Part shown: in pieces, positions 27,749-35,695 of the stretch
How the letters are laid out: each line of letters begins with the position of its first letter
Position numbering within the stretch: the stretch's first letter is position 1
NCBI GenBank assembly: GCA_963782255.1
Contig: CAWAIS010000002.1
Span: forward strand, 1,364,001 to 1,428,000
From: Roseiarcus sp963782255
GTDB taxonomy: Bacteria; Pseudomonadota; Alphaproteobacteria; Rhizobiales; Beijerinckiaceae
DNA length: 64,000 nucleotides
Direction: 5' to 3'
Notes under the pieces: generated by a model
Database searches by the model: none
What the model was told of the DNA's origin: nothing
The model's input: the letters and a program-made list of their open reading frames with translations, nothing else
Made by a program: the position numbers and the translations under genes

Positions 27749-27896
27749 ACGATCGAACGTGCCGGCGAGACTGTGAGTGAGGATCGAGGGGAAACCCTCG
27801 CCGGCATTGTCAGGGCAACGGCAATTTGTGTTTGATATAGCTTGGCCAAATCCAAGCGGTTATCACGTCATGAGCGCGCGTCACGCGCCGAGCGCG

Positions 27897-27913
27897 GCTG
27901 AGCGTCGCTCAGC
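27897..27913. promoter_or_regulatory. perfect 8-bp inverted repeat upstream of the NAD regulator gene
   Basis: GCTGAGCG (27897-27904), one base, CGCTCAGC (27906-27913). It lies 130 bp upstream of the regulator start in a 294-bp gap that holds no other gene. Operator-like or a small hairpin; no regulator is assigned. Confidence 0.35.
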
Positions 27914-28042
27914 GAAATCTACAAACAAAAGCGGAAATTTGCTCAGTTCATGCGCAGGTCCACAATCCCTTCAAGCAAGAGCGTCATCTCGGATCATTCT
28001 CCGCTAAACGAACATGCGCATGGGGCGATCGGCGGGCGGGGC

Positions 28043-28987
28043 ATGGCTGGACGGGCGGAGATCGGCGCAAGCGAGGCAGCCGCGCCTTCGATCGCGGTCG
28101 AACTGATCGCCGTGCTGGTCGCGGTCGCCGACGGACGGCCGCTGGCAATGACGATCGACGGCGGGCGCGCCCTGCCTTCGGGGCCTTTCGCGGTCGGACA
28201 CCGGTCGCTGCAATCGGGGTTGCGCGCCTGGGTCGAACGACAGACGCGCCATCCGCTCGGCTACGTCGAGCAACTCTACACGTTCGCCGATTCGGATCGC
28301 CACGACGGGGCGGATGGCGCGCGGACGATCTCGATCAGCTATCTCGGCCTCACCCGGGAGGAGCCTGCCGCGGCGCCGAACGCCGCCTGGCGGCCGTGGT
28401 ACGAATACTTCCCGTGGGAGGATCATCGCAGCTGCGCGCCGGCGCTGATTGCACAAACGATCGCTCCGGCGCTCGAGCGCTGGATCGAGAACGGGACCGA
28501 CCAACCCGCACGCAGGGCGCGCGCCGCAATCGCCTTCGGGCTCGACGGACGAAGCTGGAACGAGGAGCTCGTTCTGCAGCGCTACGAGCTTCTGTACGAG
28601 GCGGGGCTCATTCCCGAAGCGCGCCGACCAGGGAAGGGCCCCGATGGCTTGGCGCTCGGCCTGCCGATGATCGGCGATCACCGCCGCATCCTCGCGACCG
28701 GCATCGCGCGCGTGCGGGCGAAGATCAAATACAACCCCGTCGTGTTCGAGCTGATGCCGCCAGTCTTCACGCTGCTGCAACTGCAGCGCTGCGTCGAGGC
28801 GATCTCCGGGCTTTCCGTGCACAAGCCCAATTTCCGCCGGCTGATCGAGCAGCAGAAGCTCGTCGAGGAGACCGGCGAGACCGTCTCGGATACGGGAGGG
28901 CGTCCGGCCAAGGCTTTCCGATTCCGGTCGGCCGTGCGGGAGGAGCGCGCCGCGGCCGGGACCAAGCTGCCGCTGACTCGCACTTGA
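28043..28987 (+). CDS. NrtR/NadQ-like Nudix-type transcriptional regulator of NAD synthesis
   Basis: 314 residues from ATG 28043. N-terminal Nudix-like domain (AVELIAVLVAVADGRPLAM, WVERQTRHPLGYVEQLYTFAD, ISISYLGLTREE) without a full catalytic Nudix box, then a C-terminal winged helix: FTLLQLQRCVEAISGL, KPNFRRLIEQQKLVEETGE, GGRPAKAFRFR. This layout is that of NrtR and the related NadQ regulators, which control NAD genes and sense NAD-derived ligands. It lies directly upstream of nadABC, and its stop codon overlaps the -35 box of the nadA promoter. An upstream ATG at 27950 would add a non-conserved leader. Confidence 0.82.
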   Translation: MAGRAEIGASEAAAPSIAVELIAVLVAVADGRPLAMTIDGGRALPSGPFAVGHRSLQSGLRAWVERQTRHPLGYVEQLYTFADSDRHDGADGARTISISYLGLTREEPAAAPNAAWRPWYEYFPWEDHRSCAPALIAQTIAPALERWIENGTDQPARRARAAIAFGLDGRSWNEELVLQRYELLYEAGLIPEARRPGKGPDGLALGLPMIGDHRRILATGIARVRAKIKYNPVVFELMPPVFTLLQLQRCVEAISGLSVHKPNFRRLIEQQKLVEETGETVSDTGGRPAKAFRFRSAVREERAAAGTKLPLTRT

Positions 28988-29013
28988 CATCTCTTATTCT
29001 CGTGCTAAGAATA
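28984..29013 (+). promoter_or_regulatory. nadABC promoter with overlapping palindromic operator
   Basis: A consensus -35 box TTGACA (28984-28989) and a -10-like AAGAAT (29007-29012) at 17-bp spacing precede nadA by about 32 bp. Between and over the -10 lies the inverted repeat TATTCT (28995-29000), 7 bases, AGAATA (29008-29013). The position fits repression by the adjacent Nudix-type regulator. A second weaker symmetry, CTCA-ATA-TGAG (29025-29035), lies just downstream. Confidence 0.65.
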
Positions 29014-29044
29014 TCCGAGAAATGCTCAATATGAGTATAACATC

Positions 29045-30025
29045 ATGGCTGTTCTCGACTCTCCGAAGCCCACGAGCCTTCTCTACGAGCGGGTGCGCCG
29101 CGTCATCCCGCCGATCGAGTGGCCCGCCTTCGAGGGCGACATCGAGGCGATCCTCAGGCTGAAGCGACAGCGCGATGCGATCATCCTGGCGCACAACTAC
29201 CAGACGCCGGAGATCTTCCATTGCGTCGCCGACGTCGTGGGGGACAGTCTGAAGCTGGCGCGCGAGGCGGCCAAGGGCGATGCGCGCGTGATCGTGATGG
29301 CGGGCGTGCACTTCATGGCCGAAACCGCCAAGCTCCTCAATCCGACGAAGACGGTGCTCATTCCCGATGCGCGAGCCGGCTGCTCGCTCGCCGAGTCGAT
29401 CGACGCCGACGATGTGCGCCTCCTGCGCGAGCGCTATCCCGGCGTTCCGGTCGTCACTTATGTCAACACCTCGGCAGCGGTGAAGGCGGCGTCCGACATC
29501 TGCTGCACCTCGGCCAATGCGGTGAAGGTCGTCGAGTCGCTCGGCGCGCCGCGCGTGATCATGATCCCGGACGAATACCTCGCCAGGAACGTCGCGGCGC
29601 AGACCAGGGTCGAGATTATCGTCTGGCGCGGGCGCTGCGAGGTTCATGAGCAGTTCACCGCGGCGGACATCCTCGAGCTGCGCGAGGCGTATCCGGGCGC
29701 GGTCGTGCTCGCCCATCCCGAATGCCCGCCGGAGGTGCTGGCCGAATCCGATTTCGCCGGCTCGACCGCTGACATGATCGGTTACGTCGACGCCAAGCGT
29801 CCAGCGCGGGTCGCGCTCGTGACGGAATGTTCGATGAGCGACAATGTCGCGGTCAATTACCCGGACATCGAGTTCGTGCGTCCCTGCGCGCTGTGCCCGC
29901 ACATGAAGCGGATCACGCTCGCCAAGATTCGCCATGCGCTCGAGACGCTGGAAGGCGAGGTGACGATAGATCCGGCCATCGCGGCGCCCGCGCGGCGCGC
30001 CGTCGAGCGGATGCTCGCGCTGTGA
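29045..30025 (+). CDS. nadA: quinolinate synthase NadA
   Basis: 4Fe-4S enzyme that condenses iminoaspartate with dihydroxyacetone phosphate to quinolinate, the second step of de novo NAD synthesis. 326 residues. Conserved blocks: ILAHNYQTPEIFHCVADVVGDS, DARAGCSLAESI, SDICCTSANAVKVV, HPECPPEV, and CALCPHMKRITLAKI; the cluster cysteines are in AGCSLA, HPECPP and CALCPHM. First gene of nadABC; the nadB GTG overlaps its stop by 4 bp (GTGA). Confidence 0.96.
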   Translation: MAVLDSPKPTSLLYERVRRVIPPIEWPAFEGDIEAILRLKRQRDAIILAHNYQTPEIFHCVADVVGDSLKLAREAAKGDARVIVMAGVHFMAETAKLLNPTKTVLIPDARAGCSLAESIDADDVRLLRERYPGVPVVTYVNTSAAVKAASDICCTSANAVKVVESLGAPRVIMIPDEYLARNVAAQTRVEIIVWRGRCEVHEQFTAADILELREAYPGAVVLAHPECPPEVLAESDFAGSTADMIGYVDAKRPARVALVTECSMSDNVAVNYPDIEFVRPCALCPHMKRITLAKIRHALETLEGEVTIDPAIAAPARRAVERMLAL

Positions 30026-31560
30026 GCGCCGAAGTTCTGTCGCTGCGAGGTCGCGTCGTCATCGTCGGCGCCGGCGTCGCCGGGCTCATGACAGCGCTCG
30101 AACTCGCGCCTCGGCCGGTCGTCGTCATGTCGAAGGGGCCGCTTGGCGTCGAGGGCTCGACCCTATGGGCGCAGGGCGGCTTGGCCGCCGCGATGGGCGC
30201 GGACGACAGCCCCGCTCTGCACGCCGCCGACACGCTCGCCGCGGGCGACGGCTTGAGCGACGCCGCGATCGTCAACCTTTTTGCGCTGAGCGCGCCGCCC
30301 GCGATCGAGAAGCTCGCGCGACTCGGCGTGCGCTTCGATCGGGTGAAGGACGGCGGCTTCGCGTTCGGGCTTGAGGCCGCGCATAGCCGCGCGCGCATCG
30401 TGCATGCGGGGGGCGACGGGACGGGACGCGAATTGATGCGCGCTCTCATCGCCGCGGTCCGGGCGACGCCCTCGATCAAAGTTCTTGAAGGCTTCGAGGC
30501 GCGCCGCCTCATGGTTGAAGACAATGCCGTTCGCGGCCTTCTCGCCGTCGGACCGGCGGGGCCGGCGCTGTTTGCAACGAATAAGATCGTGATCGCGACC
30601 GGCGGGATCGGCGGGCTTTACGAGGAGAGCACAAATCCGCGCGGCAGCTTCGGGCAGGGGGTCACGCTCGCGGCGCGGGCCGGCGCAGCGCTCGCCGACA
30701 TGCAGTTCGTGCAGTTCCATCCGACCGCGCTCGACCTCGCATCGCGGCCGACGCCGCTCGTCAGCGAAGCCGTGCGCGGCGAAGGCGCGACGCTGATCGA
30801 CGAAACTGGCGAGCGGTTCATGGCCAGTACGCCCGGCGCGGAACTGGCGCCGCGCGATGTCGTGGCTCGGGCGATCTGGCGGCGGCGGGCGGAAGGCCAT
30901 CGCGTCTTCCTCGACGCGCGCGCGGCGCTCGGCGCGCGTTTCGCGACGCGCTTTCCGGTCATCGCGGCGGCCTGCCGCGCCGCCGGCGTCGACCCGGCGC
31001 GCGAACCGATCCCGGTCAAGCCCGCGCAGCACTATCACATGGGCGGCGTCGCGGTGGACGCGGAAGGCCGAAGCTCCGTGACGGGGCTCTGGGCCTGCGG
31101 CGAAGCCGCCTGCACCGGCTTGCATGGCGCCAATCGGCTCGCGAGCAACTCGTTGAGTGAGGCAGCCGCATTCGGCGCGATCGTCGCCCGATCGATAGAT
31201 GGCGCGCCCACGCCGCCAGCGCCGCCGCGCAGCGTTCCGCCGCCTCCAGCGCCCGATCCTGCCGCCGTCCGACCGATCCTGTCGCTCGCCGCGGGCGTGA
31301 TGCGCGAGGCGGAGACTTTGCGCGCGGCGGTCGGCCCGTTGGCCGCGCTTGCGCGCTCGGCTGGCCCCGCGGCCGATCCCGCGGCGATTGCGCTCTTAAT
31401 CGTCGTCGCGGCGTTGCGCAGCGAACACAGCATTGGCGCGCACTGCCGCCTCGATTTTCCGGATCGCCCGGCCGAGTCGCGCCGATCGCGGATCACGCTC
31501 GCCAACGCGCTCGCCGAGGCCGCCGCGATTGCGCCTGACAATCTCGCCAGACGAGCCTGA
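30022..31560 (+). CDS. nadB: L-aspartate oxidase NadB
   Basis: FAD enzyme that oxidises L-aspartate to iminoaspartate for NadA; 512 residues. FAD-binding VVIVGAGVAGLMTALEL, GSTLWAQGGLAAAMG, IATGGIGGLYEESTNP, QFVQFHPTAL and the active-site region KPAQHYHMGGVAVDAEGRS followed by CTGLHGANRLASNSLSE. The GTG start at 30022 overlaps nadA and places the dinucleotide fold at the N-terminus. nadC starts 3 bp after its stop. Confidence 0.96.
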   Translation: MSAEVLSLRGRVVIVGAGVAGLMTALELAPRPVVVMSKGPLGVEGSTLWAQGGLAAAMGADDSPALHAADTLAAGDGLSDAAIVNLFALSAPPAIEKLARLGVRFDRVKDGGFAFGLEAAHSRARIVHAGGDGTGRELMRALIAAVRATPSIKVLEGFEARRLMVEDNAVRGLLAVGPAGPALFATNKIVIATGGIGGLYEESTNPRGSFGQGVTLAARAGAALADMQFVQFHPTALDLASRPTPLVSEAVRGEGATLIDETGERFMASTPGAELAPRDVVARAIWRRRAEGHRVFLDARAALGARFATRFPVIAAACRAAGVDPAREPIPVKPAQHYHMGGVAVDAEGRSSVTGLWACGEAACTGLHGANRLASNSLSEAAAFGAIVARSIDGAPTPPAPPRSVPPPPAPDPAAVRPILSLAAGVMREAETLRAAVGPLAALARSAGPAADPAAIALLIVVAALRSEHSIGAHCRLDFPDRPAESRRSRITLANALAEAAAIAPDNLARRA

Positions 31561-31563
31561 ACG

Positions 31564-32415
31564 ATGCCTCTGACGCCTCTGCCCAATCTCATCGTCGAGC
31601 CGATCGTCCGGCAGGCGCTCGTCGAAGACCTCGGCCGCGCGGGCGACATCACGACCGACGCGATTGCGCCGCCCGATCGCATCGCGCTCGCCGCTATGCG
31701 ATCGCGCCAGGAGGGCGTCGTCGCCGGCCTCGACGTGGCGGCGCTCGCCTTTCGCCTCATCGATCCGGCGATCCGCTTCACCGCGGCTCTGCCTGACGGC
31801 GCGCGCGTCAAGCCGGGCGCGACCGTAGCGACGATCGAAGGGCCGGCGCGAGGCATATTGTCGGCCGAACGGGTGGCGCTCAACTTCATCAGCCGACTCA
31901 GCGGAGTAGCGAGCGCGACCGCGGCGCTCGTCGCGTCCGTCGCGCACACCAAGGCCCGCATCGTCTGCACACGGAAGACCACGCCGCTCATGCGCTCGCT
32001 TGAGAAATACGCGGTCAGGGCGGGCGGCGGCGCGAACCATCGCTTTGGCCTCGACGACGCGGCGCTGATCAAGGATAATCATATCGCCATCGCCGGCGGC
32101 GTCGCCGAGGCGATCGGCCTTGTGCGCGGCCATGTCGGGCATCTCGTCAAGATCGAGGTCGAGGTCGACACGCTTGCGCAACTCGAAGAGGCGCTCGGCG
32201 AGAAGGTCGACGCGGTGCTGCTCGACAATATGTCGCTCGACGATTTGCGTCGCGCCGTCGCGATGATCGGCGGGCGCGCGGTCAGCGAGGCGTCAGGACG
32301 GGTCACCTTGGAGACCGCGCCGGCAATCGCCTCAACGGGGGTCGATCTGATCTCGGTCGGCTGGCTGACCCACAGCGCGCCTATTCTGGACATCGGGCTC
32401 GACGCAAAGGTTTGA
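31564..32415 (+). CDS. nadC: nicotinate-nucleotide pyrophosphorylase (carboxylating) NadC
   Basis: Quinolinate phosphoribosyltransferase, third enzyme of the pathway, making nicotinate mononucleotide. 283 residues. Motifs: ALVEDLGRAGDITTDAI, AERVALNFISRLSGVASAT, CTRKTTPLMRSLEKYAVRAG, GGGANHRFGLDDAALIKDNH, EVEVDTLAQLEEAL, LLDNMSLDDLRRAV. Immediately follows nadB, completing the operon. Confidence 0.97.
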   Translation: MPLTPLPNLIVEPIVRQALVEDLGRAGDITTDAIAPPDRIALAAMRSRQEGVVAGLDVAALAFRLIDPAIRFTAALPDGARVKPGATVATIEGPARGILSAERVALNFISRLSGVASATAALVASVAHTKARIVCTRKTTPLMRSLEKYAVRAGGGANHRFGLDDAALIKDNHIAIAGGVAEAIGLVRGHVGHLVKIEVEVDTLAQLEEALGEKVDAVLLDNMSLDDLRRAVAMIGGRAVSEASGRVTLETAPAIASTGVDLISVGWLTHSAPILDIGLDAKV

Positions 32416-32565
32416 CGCATATGACCAGCGCGCTGTCGCGAGTGCGTGCTGGACGGTTCGGCGAAAATAAACTTTGCCGGCGCCAAAGCGGGCAATTCTT
32501 CGCTATGCTGAACCGAAAGCGTCCCGGCCACGTCGGCGCGACAACGGGAACTGGGAGGACAAGCG

Positions 32566-33520
32566 ATGACTGCAATTCAAGGACACATCAAATCCGAGCG
32601 CCGGCCAGGCGAACTCGGCGTCCATTCGCTGGACCACTTTCATTTCGTCGTGCCGGACCTGTCGGCGGCGGAGAGCTTCTATTCCGAGTTCGGCCTCGCG
32701 GTGACGCCGAACGGCCAACAGCTTGCGCTCGGCACGCATGGCCAACCTCACACCTGGGGCACGATCGGCGAAGGCGCGCGCAAGAAGCACCAATACATGT
32801 CCTTCGGCGCCTTCGAGGACGACATCGACCGGTTCGCGAGGCGCTTGCAGGACATGGGGATCGCTCGCCTCGATCCGCCCGCGGGCGTCGAGTTCGAACG
32901 GACTCTGGTTCCATGATCACGACGGCAATCTCATCGAGATCGCGGTTGCGCCGAAGACCTCGCCGAACGACAAGAGCGAGTTCGGCTTCGTTCCCGCCGG
33001 GCCGGGCGTGCGCGCGGCGCCGTTCCGCCGCACGGTCAAGCGCACCCATCCGCGCCGGCTGGCCCATATCCTCATGTTCACCCGAGACGTGACGAGAGCG
33101 ATGGAGTTCTACACCCGCGTTCTCGGGCTTCGCCTTTCCGACCATTCCGGCGACGGCATCGCCTTCCTGCATGGCGTCCACGGCAGCGACCATCACCTGA
33201 TCGCCTTTGCGAAATCGAACGCGCCCGGGCTCCATCACCTGAGCTGGGACGTCGGCAGCGTCGATGAAATCGGCGTCGGCGCGACGCACATGCTGGGCAA
33301 GGGCCATGGAGGGGGCTGGGGCCTCGGGCGGCATGTCCTGGGCTCGAACTACTTCCACTATGTCCGCGACCCGTGGGGCAGCTACAGCGAATATTCGGCG
33401 GGCATCGACTATGTTCCCGCCGATTGCGACTGGAGCGCGGCCGACAACGAGCCGGAGGATTCGTTCTACGTCTGGGGTCCCAATCCGCCCGAGGATTTCG
33501 TCCACAATTATGAGGCTTGA
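32566..33520 (+). pseudogene. extradiol (catechol 2,3-type) dioxygenase, frameshifted
   Basis: Two-domain vicinal oxygen chelate protein. Domain 1: HSLDHFHFVVPDLSAAESFY; domain 2 carries the Fe ligands expected for extradiol dioxygenases: His in RRLAHILMFTRDV, His in GLHHLSWDVG, Glu in SYSEYSAGIDY. One extra base near 32893 breaks the frame between PAGVE and SNGLWFHDHDGNLIEI. With that base removed the protein is about 317 residues and complete. ATG 32566 follows GGGAGGAC. Apart from the shift every key residue is kept, so a sequencing error is quite possible. Role: ring cleavage of a catechol; the substrate is unknown. Confidence 0.82.
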
Positions 33521-33569
33521 AGGCGCGACCAATGCCGCGAGACGGCGCGTTCGGCCGGGCTGCCACGCG

Positions 33570-34145
33570 TCATGCGCGAGGCGACCGGGGCTCGCCCCGC
33601 TTCGACCGCGGCAGCATACGCATGAGCGCGTCGTCCCGATCGACGAAGTGATGCTTGAGCGCGCCCGCGACATGCAGCGCGACGAGAGCCGCAATCGACC
33701 AGGCGGCGACTTCGTGCGCAAGTTTTGCGGCGACGAATAGCGCGGCGTCCGGGCGGGCGATGTCGGGGATGACGATAAGATTAAAGAAGCGGGTCGGGAT
33801 CGGCAGCGGCGACGTCGAGACGACGAGCCAGCCCGAGAAAATCGCCGCGATCGGCAACAGATAAAGCGCCGGCTGAACCAGGCTTGCGAGCCGCTGCTCC
33901 CATGCGGGAGCGTCAAGCGGGGCCGGCGCCCGGAAACGCATCCGGGCGATGAGCCGAAGCGCGGTCAGCGCCAGCGCGAGGAAGCCGAGCGACTTGTGCG
34001 ACTGAAAGAGGTCGAAGGTCGCGGCGGCGCTGAGGCCGCCGTGAACCATGACCCAGCCATGCGCGATGAGCTCCAGAATGAGCGCGCCTGCGAGCCAGTG
34101 GAGCGCGATCGAGACCGGATTCCAGCGCGCCGGCCGCTCGGTCAA
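33570..34145 (-). CDS. cytochrome b561 family protein
   Basis: 191 residues with four transmembrane segments. Likely haem-ligating histidines are in SIALHWLAG, FQSHKSLGF, KLAHEVAAW and VALHVAGALKHH. This is the bacterial CybB-like family, which shuttles electrons between quinone and periplasmic acceptors such as superoxide. Its ATG overlaps the yceI stop by 4 bp, and the cybB-yceI pair is a common arrangement. Confidence 0.9.
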   Translation of the reverse strand: MTERPARWNPVSIALHWLAGALILELIAHGWVMVHGGLSAAATFDLFQSHKSLGFLALALTALRLIARMRFRAPAPLDAPAWEQRLASLVQPALYLLPIAAIFSGWLVVSTSPLPIPTRFFNLIVIPDIARPDAALFVAAKLAHEVAAWSIAALVALHVAGALKHHFVDRDDALMRMLPRSKRGEPRSPRA

Positions 34146-34729
34146 GGCTCGGCTGCCTCGCTCGAAATCATCAGTTGCACCTCGCGAGAGACCAGCGGAA
34201 AGCCGGAGTTCATGCCGAATTCGAGCCGGTCGATGCGCGTTTCTGCGTGAAAACCAAGCCGATGTCTTGCCGTTCCTGGCTCGCGCGTGACAGCGACCTC
34301 GATGGTCAACGGCTTGGTCACGCCGAGCAGCGTCAGATCTCCGGTGATCCGAACGGCGTGGTCGTTCACCCGTTCAACCGAACTCGAGACGAAATCAATG
34401 GACGGATGATGATCCGCGTCGAGAAACGCCACCGACCGGATGTAGTCGCTGAACCACGCCGAGCCGACGTCGACCGAGCCGGACTGGACGTGAAAGGCGA
34501 CGCTGCTCCTGTCGGGATGATCGAAGTCGACCGAAATGCGGCCGTCGAAACGCTGGAAGCGGCCTTCAGTGCGCGGATAGCCCACCGCGTCGACCGCAAA
34601 CTCGATCCGCGTGCGGACCGGATCGATCCTCCAGACCGAGCCCGCATTTGCGGGAAGGGCCGCCGCCGTCGCGGCGAGCGCGACGAAAGCGCCCGCAATC
34701 CTGACTGGTCGCGAAACCCAGTCGCGCAT
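34142..34729 (-). CDS. YceI family periplasmic protein
   Basis: 195 residues. An N-terminal Sec signal (PVRIAGAFVALAATAAALPANA) is followed by a lipocalin-like YceI domain: SVWRIDPVRTRIEFAVDAVG, GRFQRFDGRISVDFD, VDVGSAWFSDYIRS, FLDADHHPSIDFVS, LTLLGVTKPLTIEV. YceI proteins bind isoprenoid quinones. ATG at 34729 was preferred to one 12 codons upstream because it sits directly before the signal. Co-transcribed with the cytochrome b561 gene. Confidence 0.9.
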   Translation of the reverse strand: MRDWVSRPVRIAGAFVALAATAAALPANAGSVWRIDPVRTRIEFAVDAVGYPRTEGRFQRFDGRISVDFDHPDRSSVAFHVQSGSVDVGSAWFSDYIRSVAFLDADHHPSIDFVSSSVERVNDHAVRITGDLTLLGVTKPLTIEVAVTREPGTARHRLGFHAETRIDRLEFGMNSGFPLVSREVQLMISSEAAEP

Positions 34730-35053
34730 AATCTCAAGCCTCCGCAAAACGTCTCGCGCATTCAAACATACGAGACGGCGCTTCTATTCGTTACCCGGAA
34801 CGCAATGGTCCACTTTGCTCGGCGGCGTGCGGCCAGGGTCTCCCGCACGGAATCGTCGGCTGCGTTTGCTCTCGACAAAATCGCCGCCTTTCGCCAAAGT
34901 CGGCGCCCAAGCAAGGCTCGAGCCCGCCGGCTCGCTTCGCTCATGGAAGGCATTACAGCACGCAAGCGGAGCGGTCCCGAAGAGCCTTCGAGTAGATTCC
35001 CGAAAGAGACGCGTCTTGCCGGCGACCTCCCGTTCCAAGGAAAGGCTTTCACG

Positions 35054-35695
35054 ATGCGCACGTCCCCATCGCCCACGCTGACTGCCCCGCTTCTGTCCGG
35101 ACTTCTCGCAATCGGCCTCGCGCTCGCGGCGCCCGCCGCATATGCCGCCGGCGGAGGCGGCGGGGGAGGGGGAGGCGGCGACGCTGCGGGCGGCTGCGCC
35201 GGCGCCGATTGCGGCGCCAAATCCGACGGGAACAAGAAAGGCTCAGCCAACCAAACGGACTTGACTACCTGCCAGCCCGGCAAGGTCTGGGACGCAAGGC
35301 ATCACAAGTGCCTGGTGAAGCGCAGCGGCGTCCTGCCGGATCCAGAGCTCACCGAATACGCCTATGCGCTGGCCAAAGCCGGGCGGTACCAGGAAGCGCT
35401 CGACGTGCTCGACACGCTCGACAACCCGAACACCCCGCGAGCGCTCAATTACCGCGGCTACGCCACGCGCAAGCTCGGCCGCACGGACGAGGGGATCGTC
35501 TACTATCTGAAATCCGTCGCCCTCGACCCGGCCTACCCGCAGGTGCGCGAATATCTCGGCGAAGCCTATGTGATCCAAGGCAAATACGATCTCGCCAAGG
35601 AGCAGCTGGCGACGATCGAGAAATTGTGCGGATCGAAAACCTGCGAATACTACGAAGACCTCGCCAAAGCGCTGGAGAACGGGAAGCCGCTTTAA
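35054..35695 (+). CDS. secreted TPR protein with a poly-glycine linker
   Basis: 213 residues. Signal peptide (LLSGLLAIGLALAAPAAYA) followed by a run of ten glycines and a Cys-containing segment (GGCAGADCGAKSDG, TTCQPGKVWDARHHKCL). Then tetratricopeptide repeats: ELTEYAYALAKAGRYQEAL, PRALNYRGYATRKLGRTDEG, AYPQVREYLGEAYVIQGKYD. It ends with a Cys pair, CGSKTC. Periplasmic scaffold, role unknown. Its stop overlaps the convergent ggt stop (TTAA). Confidence 0.85.
   Translation: MRTSPSPTLTAPLLSGLLAIGLALAAPAAYAAGGGGGGGGGGDAAGGCAGADCGAKSDGNKKGSANQTDLTTCQPGKVWDARHHKCLVKRSGVLPDPELTEYAYALAKAGRYQEALDVLDTLDNPNTPRALNYRGYATRKLGRTDEGIVYYLKSVALDPAYPQVREYLGEAYVIQGKYDLAKEQLATIEKLCGSKTCEYYEDLAKALENGKPL

Noticed and set aside
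27749..28042. Possible small gene on the minus strand ending in LLLEGIVDLRMN
   Set aside because: Only 14 codons from the nearest ATG and an in-frame stop just upstream; not supportable.
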